DNA of 27,843 nucleotides, from NCBI GenBank assembly GCA_003194525.1, contig NBIV01000469.1, positions 1-27,843 on the forward strand, read 5' to 3'. A program made the position numbers and the translations under genes. This document shows, piece by piece, positions 1-9,220 of the stretch. Source of the stretch: Gracilariopsis chorda. Taxonomy: Eukaryota; Rhodophyta; Florideophyceae; Gracilariales; Gracilariaceae. The notes below the pieces were generated by a model. The model saw only the letters and a program-made list of their open reading frames with translations, was not told the origin of the DNA and made no database searches. How positions within the stretch are numbered: the first letter of the stretch is position 1; each line of letters opens with the position of its first letter.

Positions 1-872
1 GCCATCGTGGCGGTTCGCGATACGAAAACAGAAGCCTGGTGAAACGGAAACGTCGTATTCAACTCGCTTGAATTAAAGCGTTTCATCGTTGTGGAAATGT
101 GTTTACCGCTTTTGAGCGTTGCTCCATGCTGGTGGATGGTTTAGATCCTGGTATCAGGGCACTGGTGTCCCGCTACAGGGAAGAGAAGCGCAAGGCGACG
201 TATCTGGAACTGGTCCAGTACGCGCAGGCTGAGGGTGACACCCTCAGAGCGAGAGACCCGAGACGTCGGTCGTCGAAGGCTCTCTTCGTCGAGAACGAGA
301 CTTCCTCGGCATCTCTCCCTAACCCGGGACCACCTTCCGGATTTGCGGATAACATCCAGTATCTTGGCAGTCTTGAACAGTCGTTGGCAACCTCGGAACT
401 GCCGTCCACGGTTACACCCCCCGTGGTAGATCCGGCCTTTTACGCAAACCCCGGTCGGGTTCCCCCAGCCCCGCTAGCCTACGCGTCGAGCGCCACAAGA
501 CACTCCCGCCCGGGATGGTCCAACCCGAAGCAACTAGCATTCCAACCACAACACCCTCAGCACCGCGGAATGATGTCCCACGCCACCGGAACACGTTCAG
601 CCTCGCTGATTTGCTACATTTGTTACCTTGAAGGTCATACTGCGTCGCAGTGTACCCTCCCCATTCGCGAGATGTGGAAGATCGTGGGAAATTATGAGAA
701 TCTCCCACCGGAGCATAAGGCTCGTGTCCCGAGTAATTCGTATGAAGACGCAAAGGCTGCGGTCCACAATGCTCAAGCTCGAGAAGCCTCGAAAACCGCG
801 AACGGTAACAACCCTAACCTTTCGGAACGGGCTCAGCCGCACCCAGCGGTCGATTCGGTCCCGAAAAACTAA
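1..872 (+). pseudogene. gag: E1 gag, 3' part (capsid end, zinc knuckle)
   Basis: This is the C-terminal part of Gag, the structural polyprotein that packages retrotransposon RNA in cytoplasmic particles. It aligns along its length with the Gag of E2 and E3 in this window: the capsid-end motif GLDPGIRALVSRYREEKR, a Ser/Pro-rich linker, and a CCHC zinc knuckle C-x2-C-x4-H-x4-C at 612-653 for RNA binding. From 99 the frame is open to UAA at 870-872. Before 99 the reading frame is broken twice relative to E3, by an extra A in the run 25-28 and an extra T at 73-74. The start codon is left of the window. Gag ends in GAAAAAC-UAA, the first part of the frameshift signal. Confidence 0.9.
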
Positions 873-910
873 TCTTGGGAGTCTCCCCCACGGGAGGGGT
901 GTCTTCCAAG
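863..910 (+). promoter_or_regulatory. E1 gag-pol -1 frameshift signal: heptamer, UAA, stem-loop
   Basis: GAAAAAC (863-869) is read as G AAA AAC in the gag frame and is followed directly by UAA (870-872). A stem-loop begins 4 nt after the heptamer: outer arms 874-881 (CTTGGGAG) and 903-910 (CTTCCAAG), inner arms 883-887 and 892-896, loop CCAC. The -1 frame is open past the gag stop and codes for Pol-like sequence until an extra A in the run 956-960. The same arrangement occurs in E2 and E3 with paired substitutions in the stem. Frameshifting is inferred, not shown. Confidence 0.75.
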
Positions 911-3900
911 CCGAAGTTGAAGACGCCTGAGGCGCCACCGCTTCGCTCCCCTGCCAAAAATCCTTACGCGTAAACTGGCTCAAGAAGACGTGAGCTCGGA
1001 CCACTTAGTGGCTCTGCGTCGTCCGTGGATACGGTCCCGTAACCTCCGCATCCCGGATCGAGTTTTGGTAATGGCCAAGAGGAACTATAAAGTTTATAGT
1101 GACCTCGGTCTCTCTAACCAGTTCATGGTTCGTCAGTTATCTGTCCTGGATACAGGTGCCGCTCCGAACCTGATCAATATCGGGATTATTCCACCCACCA
1201 TGCGGAAATGCATTCGCATTGGTCCAAGTCTGGATCTGGCTGACGCTAATAACAACCCGCTCCAGACTCTTGGAACAATTCCTCTGGTACTCAGACTAGG
1301 CACCTACGTGGTGAAGTTGGACTTCATCGTATGCGACTCTCTTGCTGCACCGGTCATCCTCGGTTGTGATTTCTGTGACCGCTTCGTGGAAGCCATCCGC
1401 CCTCGCTCCAGATCCGTGGAATTGGCCAACGGTTCGACCATCCCGATTGTACGGAAGCCCTTGCGACACGCCTCCCGTAAACGGGTACCTTTACCTGCTG
1501 CTCAGGAAGCGTCCAATGTGGATCGCGCATCTACGAAGATTCGCGTCGCGGAACCAGTTTCGATCCCGAAGGAATCTCAGGTGTGGGTCTCAGTAACATC
1601 CAAACACCACGGGTTGCAGGTTGTTCAACCGCTCCCCTCGCTCTACGAACAGCGCCGTCTCGCATTAGCAAATGGGATCGTATCCGTCGAGCCGGACAAA
1701 CCCTTTAAGGTTCTCGTTGCTAACCTCGGAACTACCACTCAGTGGTTGGTTAAAAACCAGGTCCTGGGCAACATGCTTCCGCACCCGTTGGCTATCCTTC
1801 CTACAAAGATTCCGATATCCGACGTTCTCGGAATACAAGACCCTAAGGAGGGGGAGGAGGTCCCGTTCGTTCCGTTGGATCCCGCCCGGGAAAGTTCAGA
1901 TTCGACTGTCGAAGAAGCTCAGAAGAGCACGACTTCAGCATCGGCAGATACTGCGTTAGACCCAGAACAGGCTTTGGATAAGTTGGACCTGGATCACATT
2001 AATGAATCTCATCGTGAGAAGTTTCGTGACATGCTCAGGGACTTTACCGCCATGTGGGACGGTTCCCTGGGGACGATAGGGGTAACCGAACATCGGATTG
2101 ATTTGTTGCCGGATACACGGCCTATTGCACAGCACCCGTATCGGGCAGGCCCTAAAGCAAGGGGGGAAGAGAAATCTCAGGTGGAGAAGATGCTGCGAGC
2201 TGGAGTTATCGAAGCAGCACAATCCCCTTGGGCTTCTCCTGTTGTCCTTGTTCCGAAAGCCGATGGATCATGGCGTTTCTGTGTGGATTACCGCCGCCTG
2301 AATGCGGTTACTGTCAAGGACGTCTATCCGATTCCACGAATGGACGAGTACATTGACTCCCTGGGGAGCGCAACGGTGTTCACTACCCTCGATGCCAATT
2401 CGGGATACTGGCAGGTCCCTATTAGGAAAGAAGATCGTGATAAGACCGCGTTTGTGTGCCATCAAGGACTATATCGCTTTAAGCGAATGCCGTTTGGACT
2501 AACGAATGCCCCAGCTACATTCCAACGGGCAATCGATATCCTCTTGGCGAGGTTCAAATGGACCAGCTGTCTGGTATACTTGGACGACATTATAGTGTTC
2601 TCCAATAACTTGGACGATCACCTGTCCCATGTCCGGGAAGTCTTGACAGTGCTCCGCAACGCGGGCATCACCCTGAAGCTGGGAAAGTGTGAGTTCTGCG
2701 CCGATTCGGTAAAATATCTGGGGCACATCATCTGCCCCGGACAGCTTTCAATCGATGAAGCAAGAGTGAAATCACTTCGAGAGGCGAAACATCCGACTAA
2801 TCAAACGGAGCTTCGATCCTTCCTAGGACTTTGCAATGTATATCGCCGATTCGTCCCGAACTTCGCCGACTAGTCAGCACCGCTTAACGCACTCCTCCGG
2901 AAAGGACAACCCACCGAACTGGACGTCTTTGACGAGGCTGAGTCGTCAGCATTCTCGTCTCTTGTCGACGCTGTAACGTCCCCGCCAGTTCTGGCCTTAC
3001 CGCACCCGGACTTACCCTTCGAAGTGGATACTGACTCAAGTGCCCACCAGGTGGGTTGTGCGTTGTTTCAAGTCACGGAAGAAGGAGAAAGACATCCGAT
3101 CGGATATTGGTCACGTTCGTTGAACGTTGACGAGTGCAACTACTCGGTGTCCAAGAAGGAGTGTCTTGCTGTTGTTTGGGCGTTGGCGACGCTTCGCCCA
3201 TACCTTATGGGTAACCATTTCAAGGTTCACACCGATCACTCGGCTCTCCGTTGGCTACTCGAAATTCGAGAACCGTCGGGCCGCCTCATGCGTTGGCGTC
3301 TCCGACTCTCGGAATTTACATTTGATGTCCTCTACAAGAAGGGATCCCTGAATACTCAGGCTGACGCCCTATCGCGCTTAGGAACATCAGCGGAAACCGA
3401 ACCGGTCGACGATCTGGAAATACCATGTTTCATGGCACAATCCCCGGAGGGAACGGAAGAAGACGACCCAGACGTGAATGGGGATGACATCTGTGACGAT
3501 ATTCTAGCTGCAAACCCTACGGATCCTCCGGATGACCAGGTTGTTCCCATATCCTCTGAGGAAATGATCCGTGAACAACAGCAGGATCCTTTCTGTGCCC
3601 AGATTCGTGCCCGTCTTAACGGGGGCGCACAGATACCCTTTGCGGTGAACGATCGAGGCTACCTAGTCAGGTTGCTGACACGGGCCCCACAGATTGTTGT
3701 ACCTCACACGCTGCAGCAGCGCGTCTTGCATCTATCGCATTACGCGAAGTTGGGTGCACATCCTGGCGGGAGGAAACTATACCTGACCCTTCGCAGGGAC
3801 TTCTATTGGCCTGCTATGGCATTTGACTGCTATGCAGTTCGCCGCTCGTGCGTGGAATGTGCGAAGAATAATGTGAAACTTCGGAAGTACTCGAAGAAGT

Positions 3901-4790
3901 TAACACTATTACCGGCACGGGCGCCACTCGAATATGTCGCTATTGATATCTTGGGCGAGCTTGTCAAAACCAAACGTGGTTACAAGTATCTTCTCGTCAT
4001 TACTGACCGCTTCTCAAAGTTGGTGAGAACAGTACCGCTTAAACGGATTACCGCGGACGTGGTTGCGCGTGCGTTCGTAACCCACTGGGTCTTTACTTAC
4101 GGCCCGCCGGTACATCTACTCTCCGACAACGGATCTCAATTTACCTCAAAGTTCTTTCAGGACGTATGTAGAATCTTGGGAATCAAGAATATGTTTACTA
4201 CCACCTACCACCCGCAGTGTAACGGACAAGTGGAACGATTCAATCGTACTATGCTCAACGCCCTGCGCGCGTATGTCGCGGATCACCCCATGGAATGGGA
4301 CTTGTACACGGACGCTATTACGTACGCGTATAACACCCAGGTTCACCGGGTCACGACCCTCGCTCCCTTTGAGCTGGTCCTGTCTCGGATTCCGCCACCC
4401 ATGGCTATTGAAGCGCAACCGAACGTCTCGGGGTACCCTTCACCAAGGTTATATCGAGATTCCTGGAAGGAATGGTTGAAGAACATGGTCCCTACCGCCC
4501 GAAAGGCTATGGGAAAAGCCCAGGAGGCATACAAACAGAACTTCGACGCGAAGATTCGTACCCCGATACCCCAGGTCTCGGAAGGGGATTCTGTCTTCCT
4601 GCCAAAGGAATATTATAATCCCGAAAAGGAGAAGCGCCACAAGTTGTCACCGATAGTGAATGGACCCTATCGGGTGGTTTCCGTCGCCGACGACACAGTC
4701 GTACTGGACATCGATAACCAGTTCGAACGCGTCTCACGCGACCGCGTAGCCCACGCGCCTGCGCCCCTGAGGGCTCATCACCGCTCGTGA
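869..4790 (+). pseudogene. pol: E1 pol: protease, RT, RNase H, integrase
   Basis: Pol copies element RNA into DNA and inserts it. In order: aspartic protease with DTG at 1149-1157 (VLDTGAAPN); reverse transcriptase with the YLDD catalytic pair at 2577-2588; RNase H with acidic residues in VDTDSS, KKECLA and HTDHSA (about 3024-3360); integrase HHCC zinc finger (about 3730-3870); integrase core with Asp 3945, Asp 4125 and Glu 4233 (DD35E); then a GPY/F module (NGPYRVVSV). Two breaks are visible: an extra A at 956-960, which shifts the -1 frame back into the gag frame, and an in-frame TAG at 2871-2873 between RT and RNase H, at the E2 sequence FSDVAAPLN. All catalytic residues are otherwise present. 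Translation probably starts by frameshift from gag, so no AUG is expected. Confidence 0.93.
1844..1855 (+). promoter_or_regulatory. Internal copy of the polypurine tract in E1 pol
   Basis: TAAGGAGGGGGA here is identical over 12 bases to the polypurine tract next to the 3' LTR (8294-8305). It lies in the linker between protease and RT and encodes part of PKEGEE. E3 has the same 12 bases at the same place (27272-27283). It could serve as an internal plus-strand primer, like the central polypurine tract of lentiviruses. The coding role is an alternative explanation. Confidence 0.45.
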
Positions 4791-5290
4791 CAATCCCGGA
4801 GGATGACCTCGTAACTCCGCCAACGGATAATCTGCTTCCGTCCCGCCCACCCGTCTTACCGCACCCGGAACGGGGACTCTCGGATCTTCCGATTGCCGAT
4901 CAACCGGTTGAGCGCGCCGCGCGTATCGTGAAACGCACGCTTGACCCCAAACGCCTAACCGGTACTCCGCCCGCGGAGGTCCTTCAGCCTGAACCCACCC
5001 CCCTCTCACCTAAGGAGGGGGAGGGACGGGAATCGATCGCGCCATCGCGGAAGGAAGCTCCGGCGTCGGACGGTCTCCCGTTTCATACGGCATCGTCGGA
5101 TGAGCACCCCCGGAGCAGGGAGGAGTTGAATGCATCTCGAAGCGAGAAGGCCGTCTCCGCGGACCCGGATGCACTCCTGTCGAGCGAGTCGCTGGGTAGC
5201 GAAGGAGGAAGTAGTGAACCGGACTCGGTGTGGTCACTAATGTGGCGAATGATATCTCCGAGCACGGAGCACATACAACCTCGGTCATAA
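4787..5290 (+). pseudogene. E1 Pol tail fragment, low complexity
   Basis: An open frame overlaps the end of pol by 4 nt and lies in the -1 frame relative to it. The protein is rich in Pro, Ser, Glu and Arg and has no recognised domain. Its first codons have no AUG, so it is more likely a displaced continuation of the integrase C-terminus than a separate gene. In chromoviruses a variable linker joins the GPY/F module to the chromodomain, and this segment sits exactly there. A second polypurine-like copy, TAAGGAGGGGGA, is at 5011-5022 inside it. Confidence 0.45.
5011..5022 (+). promoter_or_regulatory. Second internal polypurine-tract copy in E1
   Basis: TAAGGAGGGGGA, exact to the 3' polypurine tract, is followed by further purines. 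It lies in the Pol tail, about 3.3 kb upstream of the LTR-proximal copy. Confidence 0.4.
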
Positions 5291-5348
5291 CCAGTTTCGT
5301 GGTGAGCTGAAAAGCAACCGCGGACACGGAGAGTGTGGTTGACACTGC

Positions 5349-5777
5349 GTGCGTGACCGCAGAGCCCCACAAATGGACACTGTGACGCCACTGTCACGCG
5401 GACGAAGCCCGAAGTTCCAAACCGTGGAAAGGTGTACACGTACATACCGCCGGCCGGCGTCAGGAGTACAGTCAAGACCCGCGTCGTGGAAAGACCGCGT
5501 GCGACACTTGCCGCCAGCGGCCAGCCAATCACAGTGTGTGATGCATGGCAATCCGCCTCCTGGCGTCGGAACCGTAGTGAACCGCCTCCCTCACCGTGAA
5601 CGGTCAAACTCACCAGAGTTGCACGGGTCGCGTGGGAGAAGAGCTCGCGAGCTGCGAGTCAATAGGGGAATCCGGTTAGAACGGAAGGCCCTCCCCCCCC
5701 ACAAGGAGAGGATTAGGAAGCGGAAAGACCGCAATGCGGTATCAAGTCCCAGCACTCGCAGCGTCGAGGAAAGCTGA
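5349..5777 (+). pseudogene. E1 Pol tail fragment 2, basic low-complexity
   Basis: This is an open frame of about 140 codons, very rich in Arg, Ser and Pro, in the same frame as pol but separated from it by stops. It overlaps the start of the chromodomain ORF, which lies one frame further on. I recognise no domain. The most economical reading is that 4787-6078 was one continuous Pol tail ending in the chromodomain, now broken by indels. A spliced or separate basic protein cannot be excluded. Confidence 0.3.
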
Positions 5778-6078
5778 CTTTGCCCGCAGGGTCGCGCCAA
5801 TTTCAGGCAAGTCCCCTCACAGGGTTCTCCCCTTAAGCCCTGCCATGACGGGTCAGGAGCCGGCTACGTACGACCAGGAGTTTGTCGTTGACCACATCGT
5901 GGATCATGTTCTGGACTCCAAAGGAGTGTGGTTTTACCAAATCCAATGGTACGGATACCCCCCGGAAGAGGACACATGGGAGCCCATTCAGCACCTTCCT
6001 CGTTCCAAGGTGATAACCTACCACCGCCGGACGCGGTTCCCACTCCCATCCACTTTGGACATGGCCCAGGTTGGGTAG
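5734..6078 (+). CDS. E1 chromodomain ORF
   Basis: The predicted protein ends in a chromodomain (about 5878-6027). It begins EFVVDHIVDHVLD, continues WFYQIQWYGYPPEEDTWEP and ends with a short helix. The aromatic residues F, W and W match the positions that form the methyl-lysine cage in this fold. In chromoviruses the domain is normally the C-terminus of integrase and directs insertion to marked chromatin such as H3K9-methylated regions. Here it lies about 1 kb beyond the integrase stop in another frame. It may be the frameshifted Pol C-terminus or a separate product; the first AUG is at 5734. Confidence 0.8.
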   Translation: MRYQVPALAASRKADFARRVAPISGKSPHRVLPLSPAMTGQEPATYDQEFVVDHIVDHVLDSKGVWFYQIQWYGYPPEEDTWEPIQHLPRSKVITYHRRTRFPLPSTLDMAQVG

Positions 6079-6414
6079 GACGATACACTGCACTATGCAG
6101 AAGATTCCGAAGACGGAAGAGAAGTCTCCGAAGAGAAGAGGACACAGGAAGAGATCTGGCTACAGAAGGTTACACGAAGTAATGGACTGGATAGGGAAAC
6201 CAATGGTCATTGGACGTCACACCGCCTAGCGGTCCGACTGAAGTAACGGTTTAATGAAGAATACCGCCTAGCGGTCCAGCATGAAGATGCTATGAAGAAG
6301 AAAAAGAAGAGTCCGGACATACGGATATAGAAGAAGGAAGTCGTTTACCACAAGCTATGGAGCGTTAAGCGCTAACCTATATCAGGTGTGCGTGCCACGG
6401 TCCAGGATCCTGAC
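6079..6414. other. Gene-free stretch after the chromodomain, with a duplicated palindrome
   Basis: No convincing coding frame is present on either strand. The first part (about 6095-6175) is strongly purine-rich. The 13-bp palindrome ACCGCCTAGCGGT occurs twice, at 6221-6233 and 6263-6275, each time followed by CC. The antisense ORF ends at 6415. Confidence 0.7.
6221..6275. repeat. Pair of identical 13-bp palindromes
   Basis: ACCGC-CTA-GCGGT appears twice, 42 bp apart. Each copy can form a 5-bp stem in RNA or cruciform DNA, or could be a site for a dimeric protein. It sits between the convergent sense pol/chromodomain and antisense ORFs. Its role is unknown. Confidence 0.6.
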
Positions 6415-8256
6415 TTAGGATGAGCCGCTCATTGGCGGTTGGTAGTTCGCAGACGCGAAAGCCAATAGCTCGCTCACGCTGGTGAGGTTGGAAGGCGCAA
6501 CCACTCCAATGGACTGGAGGTGAGCCCTGAGGGCAACGGCCTGAGGGTCCACGGGGACCGGAGATGCGGTAGACGGAGAAGCAGCCGCACTGGCGGCCAT
6601 ATTCCAGCCATCTGGAGCAGCCACATGCTGGCCGGATCCGTCGAGATCGTTGACCATCGCCGTTACCGGGGCTACGGCCTCCTCCACCTCATCGGGGTCG
6701 TCATCCACCATTGGATCATCCTCGTAGGAACCGTGCCAGTCATCGGAAAACATGAACCCAACCGGGTGGCCTCGCGGAACGGAGCGTGGTACATCGTGTA
6801 ACGCTAGCGCGTGAGCCCGTGAAGTCACGGATACCTCCCAAGGGTCATAGAAGACGAAGTTGCCAGCGTTTGGATTTCTCCGGCCTGGAGAGCGATCATG
6901 CCTGGAAGGCTCACCGTCAGGGACGTTGGAGACTGGGACTGTATCCCAGTTAACCATATCGATGGTGTTCAGAAGGCACTGAAGCTCATCCACATTGGCT
7001 TCGGATCCCAGAGGGATATAGAGATCCAATCGGCGGATAACCTGGCGTAGGTGAGGAGGAATGTACCACAGACGGTTCTTGTCGTACACCTCCCAGAGGA
7101 GAAATGCGGTAACGCGAGCAGCCCATTCGGCGAGGAAGAGAGTCCAGTAACCGGAATCCGGATTGTTGATTAATCGTGAACCGATGTAGCTGAGGCACGG
7201 AGGCATCTCCGCAAAGCATCCCCTCGGGACTTCGAACCTGCTCCACCAATGGGGAAGAGGTGCATACCGGCCGCGCATCGCGGATGGACGGAGCCTCTCG
7301 ACCTCGAGATTTTGGTATGGTACCAGGAACCCGAAGCGGGAGCGCGCCTTTCGCTCAAACCGGAGTCGGTCGAAGAAGGATCCGCGATGATTCGGACGAC
7401 GAAGATATCGGAACTCTGCACGCAGAATTGGGCGCCTCCAGAGGAGCATCCCGGCTTCTATTGGAGTAGACCGGAACGGTGTAGATGGCTGGTAGGCAGC
7501 AAGGTTCTCGCAGTATGAGACTTCACCGTAGGTACGCTACCGCGAGAGGTCAAAGCTGTATTCCGTTGGTATCAGCTCATCCGGATAACTCGCGCGGGCG
7601 AGACGGTCGTAGGCGACCTTGGCCATCCCGGCACGGGCGTCATTCAGCGTCTCGAAACCATATCTGGTGCGCTTCCGTGCGAGGAACTGTGGCTCTACCG
7701 CGATACGCGTCCTCCAGTCGAAGGAGTCGACCATATCCCGGCCTAGTCCCCCTGGGAGCTCGCCCTCCTCCACATAGGAGTCGATGAGGTCCGAGTCGGA
7801 AACCCATGTGGGGTGGAACCAGGGCGCACGCGAAAAGAGGAGAGCGTCTTCCCGGGGATTGCGGGCCCAAAGTGTCGATGGTGACACCCAGCCGGCGGCG
7901 GTCACAGTGATCGGTATCGCTTGGGCGGAATTCCAGGCGGCGATACTCGCGGCATCCGAGGCATCCAAGGTTGGAACATGAGACGATCCTCCAGGCAGAG
8001 GCAAGGAGAGGAACCCAGAGGTTGGGTGACGAACCCACGACCCCGGCGTCGCGAAGGAAGGTTGTCCGCTCGCGGAAGTCCCCTGCGGGGCGCCCGCAGG
8101 CGGGTTGTTCGAAAACGGAGTGTTGGTCATAGTAGAGAGGGGCGCAGAGTCTGTTGAAGAAGGTACTGAGGGTTGATCAGTTGTAACCGTGTTGGTACGG
8201 GGGACCGGTATCTCGGCGATTCCCTTGTCGGGACTATTTATACCCTCGCGCCTCAT
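6415..8256 (-). pseudogene. Long antisense ORF between pol and 3' LTR of E1, unknown protein
   Basis: A minus-strand frame runs from ATG at 8256 to TGA/TAG-type termination at 6415 (about 613 codons), interrupted only by one TAG at 7537-7539; both halves are in the same frame. A GTG 21 nt upstream (8277) could extend it. The N-terminal 110 residues are rich in Ser, Pro and Thr. The middle is rich in Trp, Tyr, Phe and Arg and looks globular (for example FRSTPIEAG, LPHWWSRFEV, YWTLFLAEWAARVTAFLLWEV). Then come an acidic stretch (DDPMVDDDPDEVEE) and an Ala/Ser-rich end. I recognise no family. It starts only about 40 bp inside the polypurine tract, so an antisense promoter would lie in the 3' LTR. 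No comparable sense-strand frame exists here, and no target duplication marks a nested insertion. Antisense ORFs are known in some plant Ty3/gypsy elements and in deltaretroviruses. Confidence 0.6.
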
Positions 8257-8293
8257 CTCCTCACGTTCTATACTCACGTTCGTTTTCGGCCCT

Positions 8294-8305
8294 TAAGGAG
8301 GGGGA
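8294..8305 (+). promoter_or_regulatory. E1 3' polypurine tract
   Basis: TAAGGAGGGGGA lies two bases before the first TG of the 3' LTR. In LTR elements this RNase H-resistant purine tract primes plus-strand DNA. It confirms that E1 is on the plus strand and that the antisense ORF lies inside the element. Confidence 0.85.
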
Positions 8306-8307
8306 TG

Positions 8308-9220
8308 TGTAGTGCAATACATTCCCGCGTACGGGCGATGGTGAAACTCATATCTGAGGTGTACTCGGTGCGAGCGATGAAGCGGGATGCATGAATTTTA
8401 GCCCCCGTTTACCGGGCTAATTGGCGGTCGGGTTACCCAGGGTGGTTATGGGAACATTCATATTTTGTGGTACCTGCCTGGCAAGGGTGGTGGACACGTG
8501 GCTACAGCCCCGGCCAGGAGGCCCAAAACGGCTACTTGTTTTAGTATAGTTTAGGGGTTAATTTTACTTAGGCTAGTGCACTACCTACTGTACTGCACTG
8601 AGCTAGTACTTGAGCGTCGGCCGCACGGCGGCGAGCTCACCAAGAAAAGTAACAAGAGTTCGGCTCTGACTCTATTCGCTATGCGAAGTGTCTAAATCCT
8701 CGCGGAGGTACACCGCTTGCCCGATAGTTTCACCCGACTCGCACCACCGAGGAGACCGTGCTCGTCGTACCCAGTGGGTTGTGACCACTCGTGGTATTCA
8801 TTGTTGTCGTGTGACCGCCCGTACAGGCCCTATCTCCGCCCCAGTTTTGGGTATTGATATTACCGACGTGTGTCGTGAGACCGTGAGACCCTCTCTTCCC
8901 CTCATATCCCCTAACCGCCGCGCGGTGCGTGTTCGTGTGTGTGTATCGGCACCCCCCTCCGGGGTCTGTTCCCGCTTTCCGCACGCCCCCGTCGGGTGGT
9001 CCCTTTCCCTCTTTTGTTCCCCTGTCCGCAGGCTACTTCCGGACCAGCCGTGGTTCCGACCCGTTCTAACCCCTAAACCTCCGAGGTACATCCAGGCTCC
9101 CGACGGAGTTACACCCGTCATACGGGACACGGAGGGCTCTACCCAGCTGGGCCTACCTCTCCAAGAGAGCAAGGCTTCGAGCTGCCTTGGGTGCCTTTCC
9201 CACACCGGGATTGCACCACA
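8308..9220 (+). repeat. E1 3' LTR, 913 bp
   Basis: It starts TGTAGTGCAA and ends TTGCACCACA, a 10-bp imperfect inverted terminal repeat with the canonical TG...CA. U3 holds CACGTG (8495-8500) and an AT-rich block (about 8540-8577). After CTAGTACTT comes an imperfect hairpin (8611-8639, arms TGAGC/GCTCA). Near the end is a small stem CCC-ACACC-GGG (9199-9209). Open frames in it, such as 8688-9245, have no protein-like character. The first base could be 8306, but the other LTR copies support 8308. Confidence 0.9.

Larger units (their letters stand above)
1..9220 (+). mobile_element. Ty3/gypsy chromodomain LTR retrotransposon E1, 5' end outside window
   Basis: The order is gag, protease, RT, RNase H, integrase, Pol tail, chromodomain, antisense ORF, polypurine tract and 3' LTR. 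The order RT-RNase H-integrase and the chromodomain place it among the Ty3/gypsy chromoviruses. Its right end is TTGCACCACA at 9220. Immediately beyond, the minus-strand integrase of E2 resumes in mid-domain, so E1 inserted into E2. GAAAT (9221-9225) is the expected right copy of a 5-bp target duplication; the left copy, the 5' LTR and the start of gag lie outside the window. The copy is decayed but recent: few breaks in over 4 kb of coding sequence. Confidence 0.93.

Noticed and set aside
5083..5613. 176-codon minus-strand ORF in the E1 Pol tail
   Set aside because: It is short, overlaps sense frames with better context and shows no motif. The real antisense candidate is 6415-8256.
6415..8256. 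Envelope-like protein for the antisense ORF
   Set aside because: Wrong strand, and I see no signal peptide, hydrophobic anchor or furin-like site.
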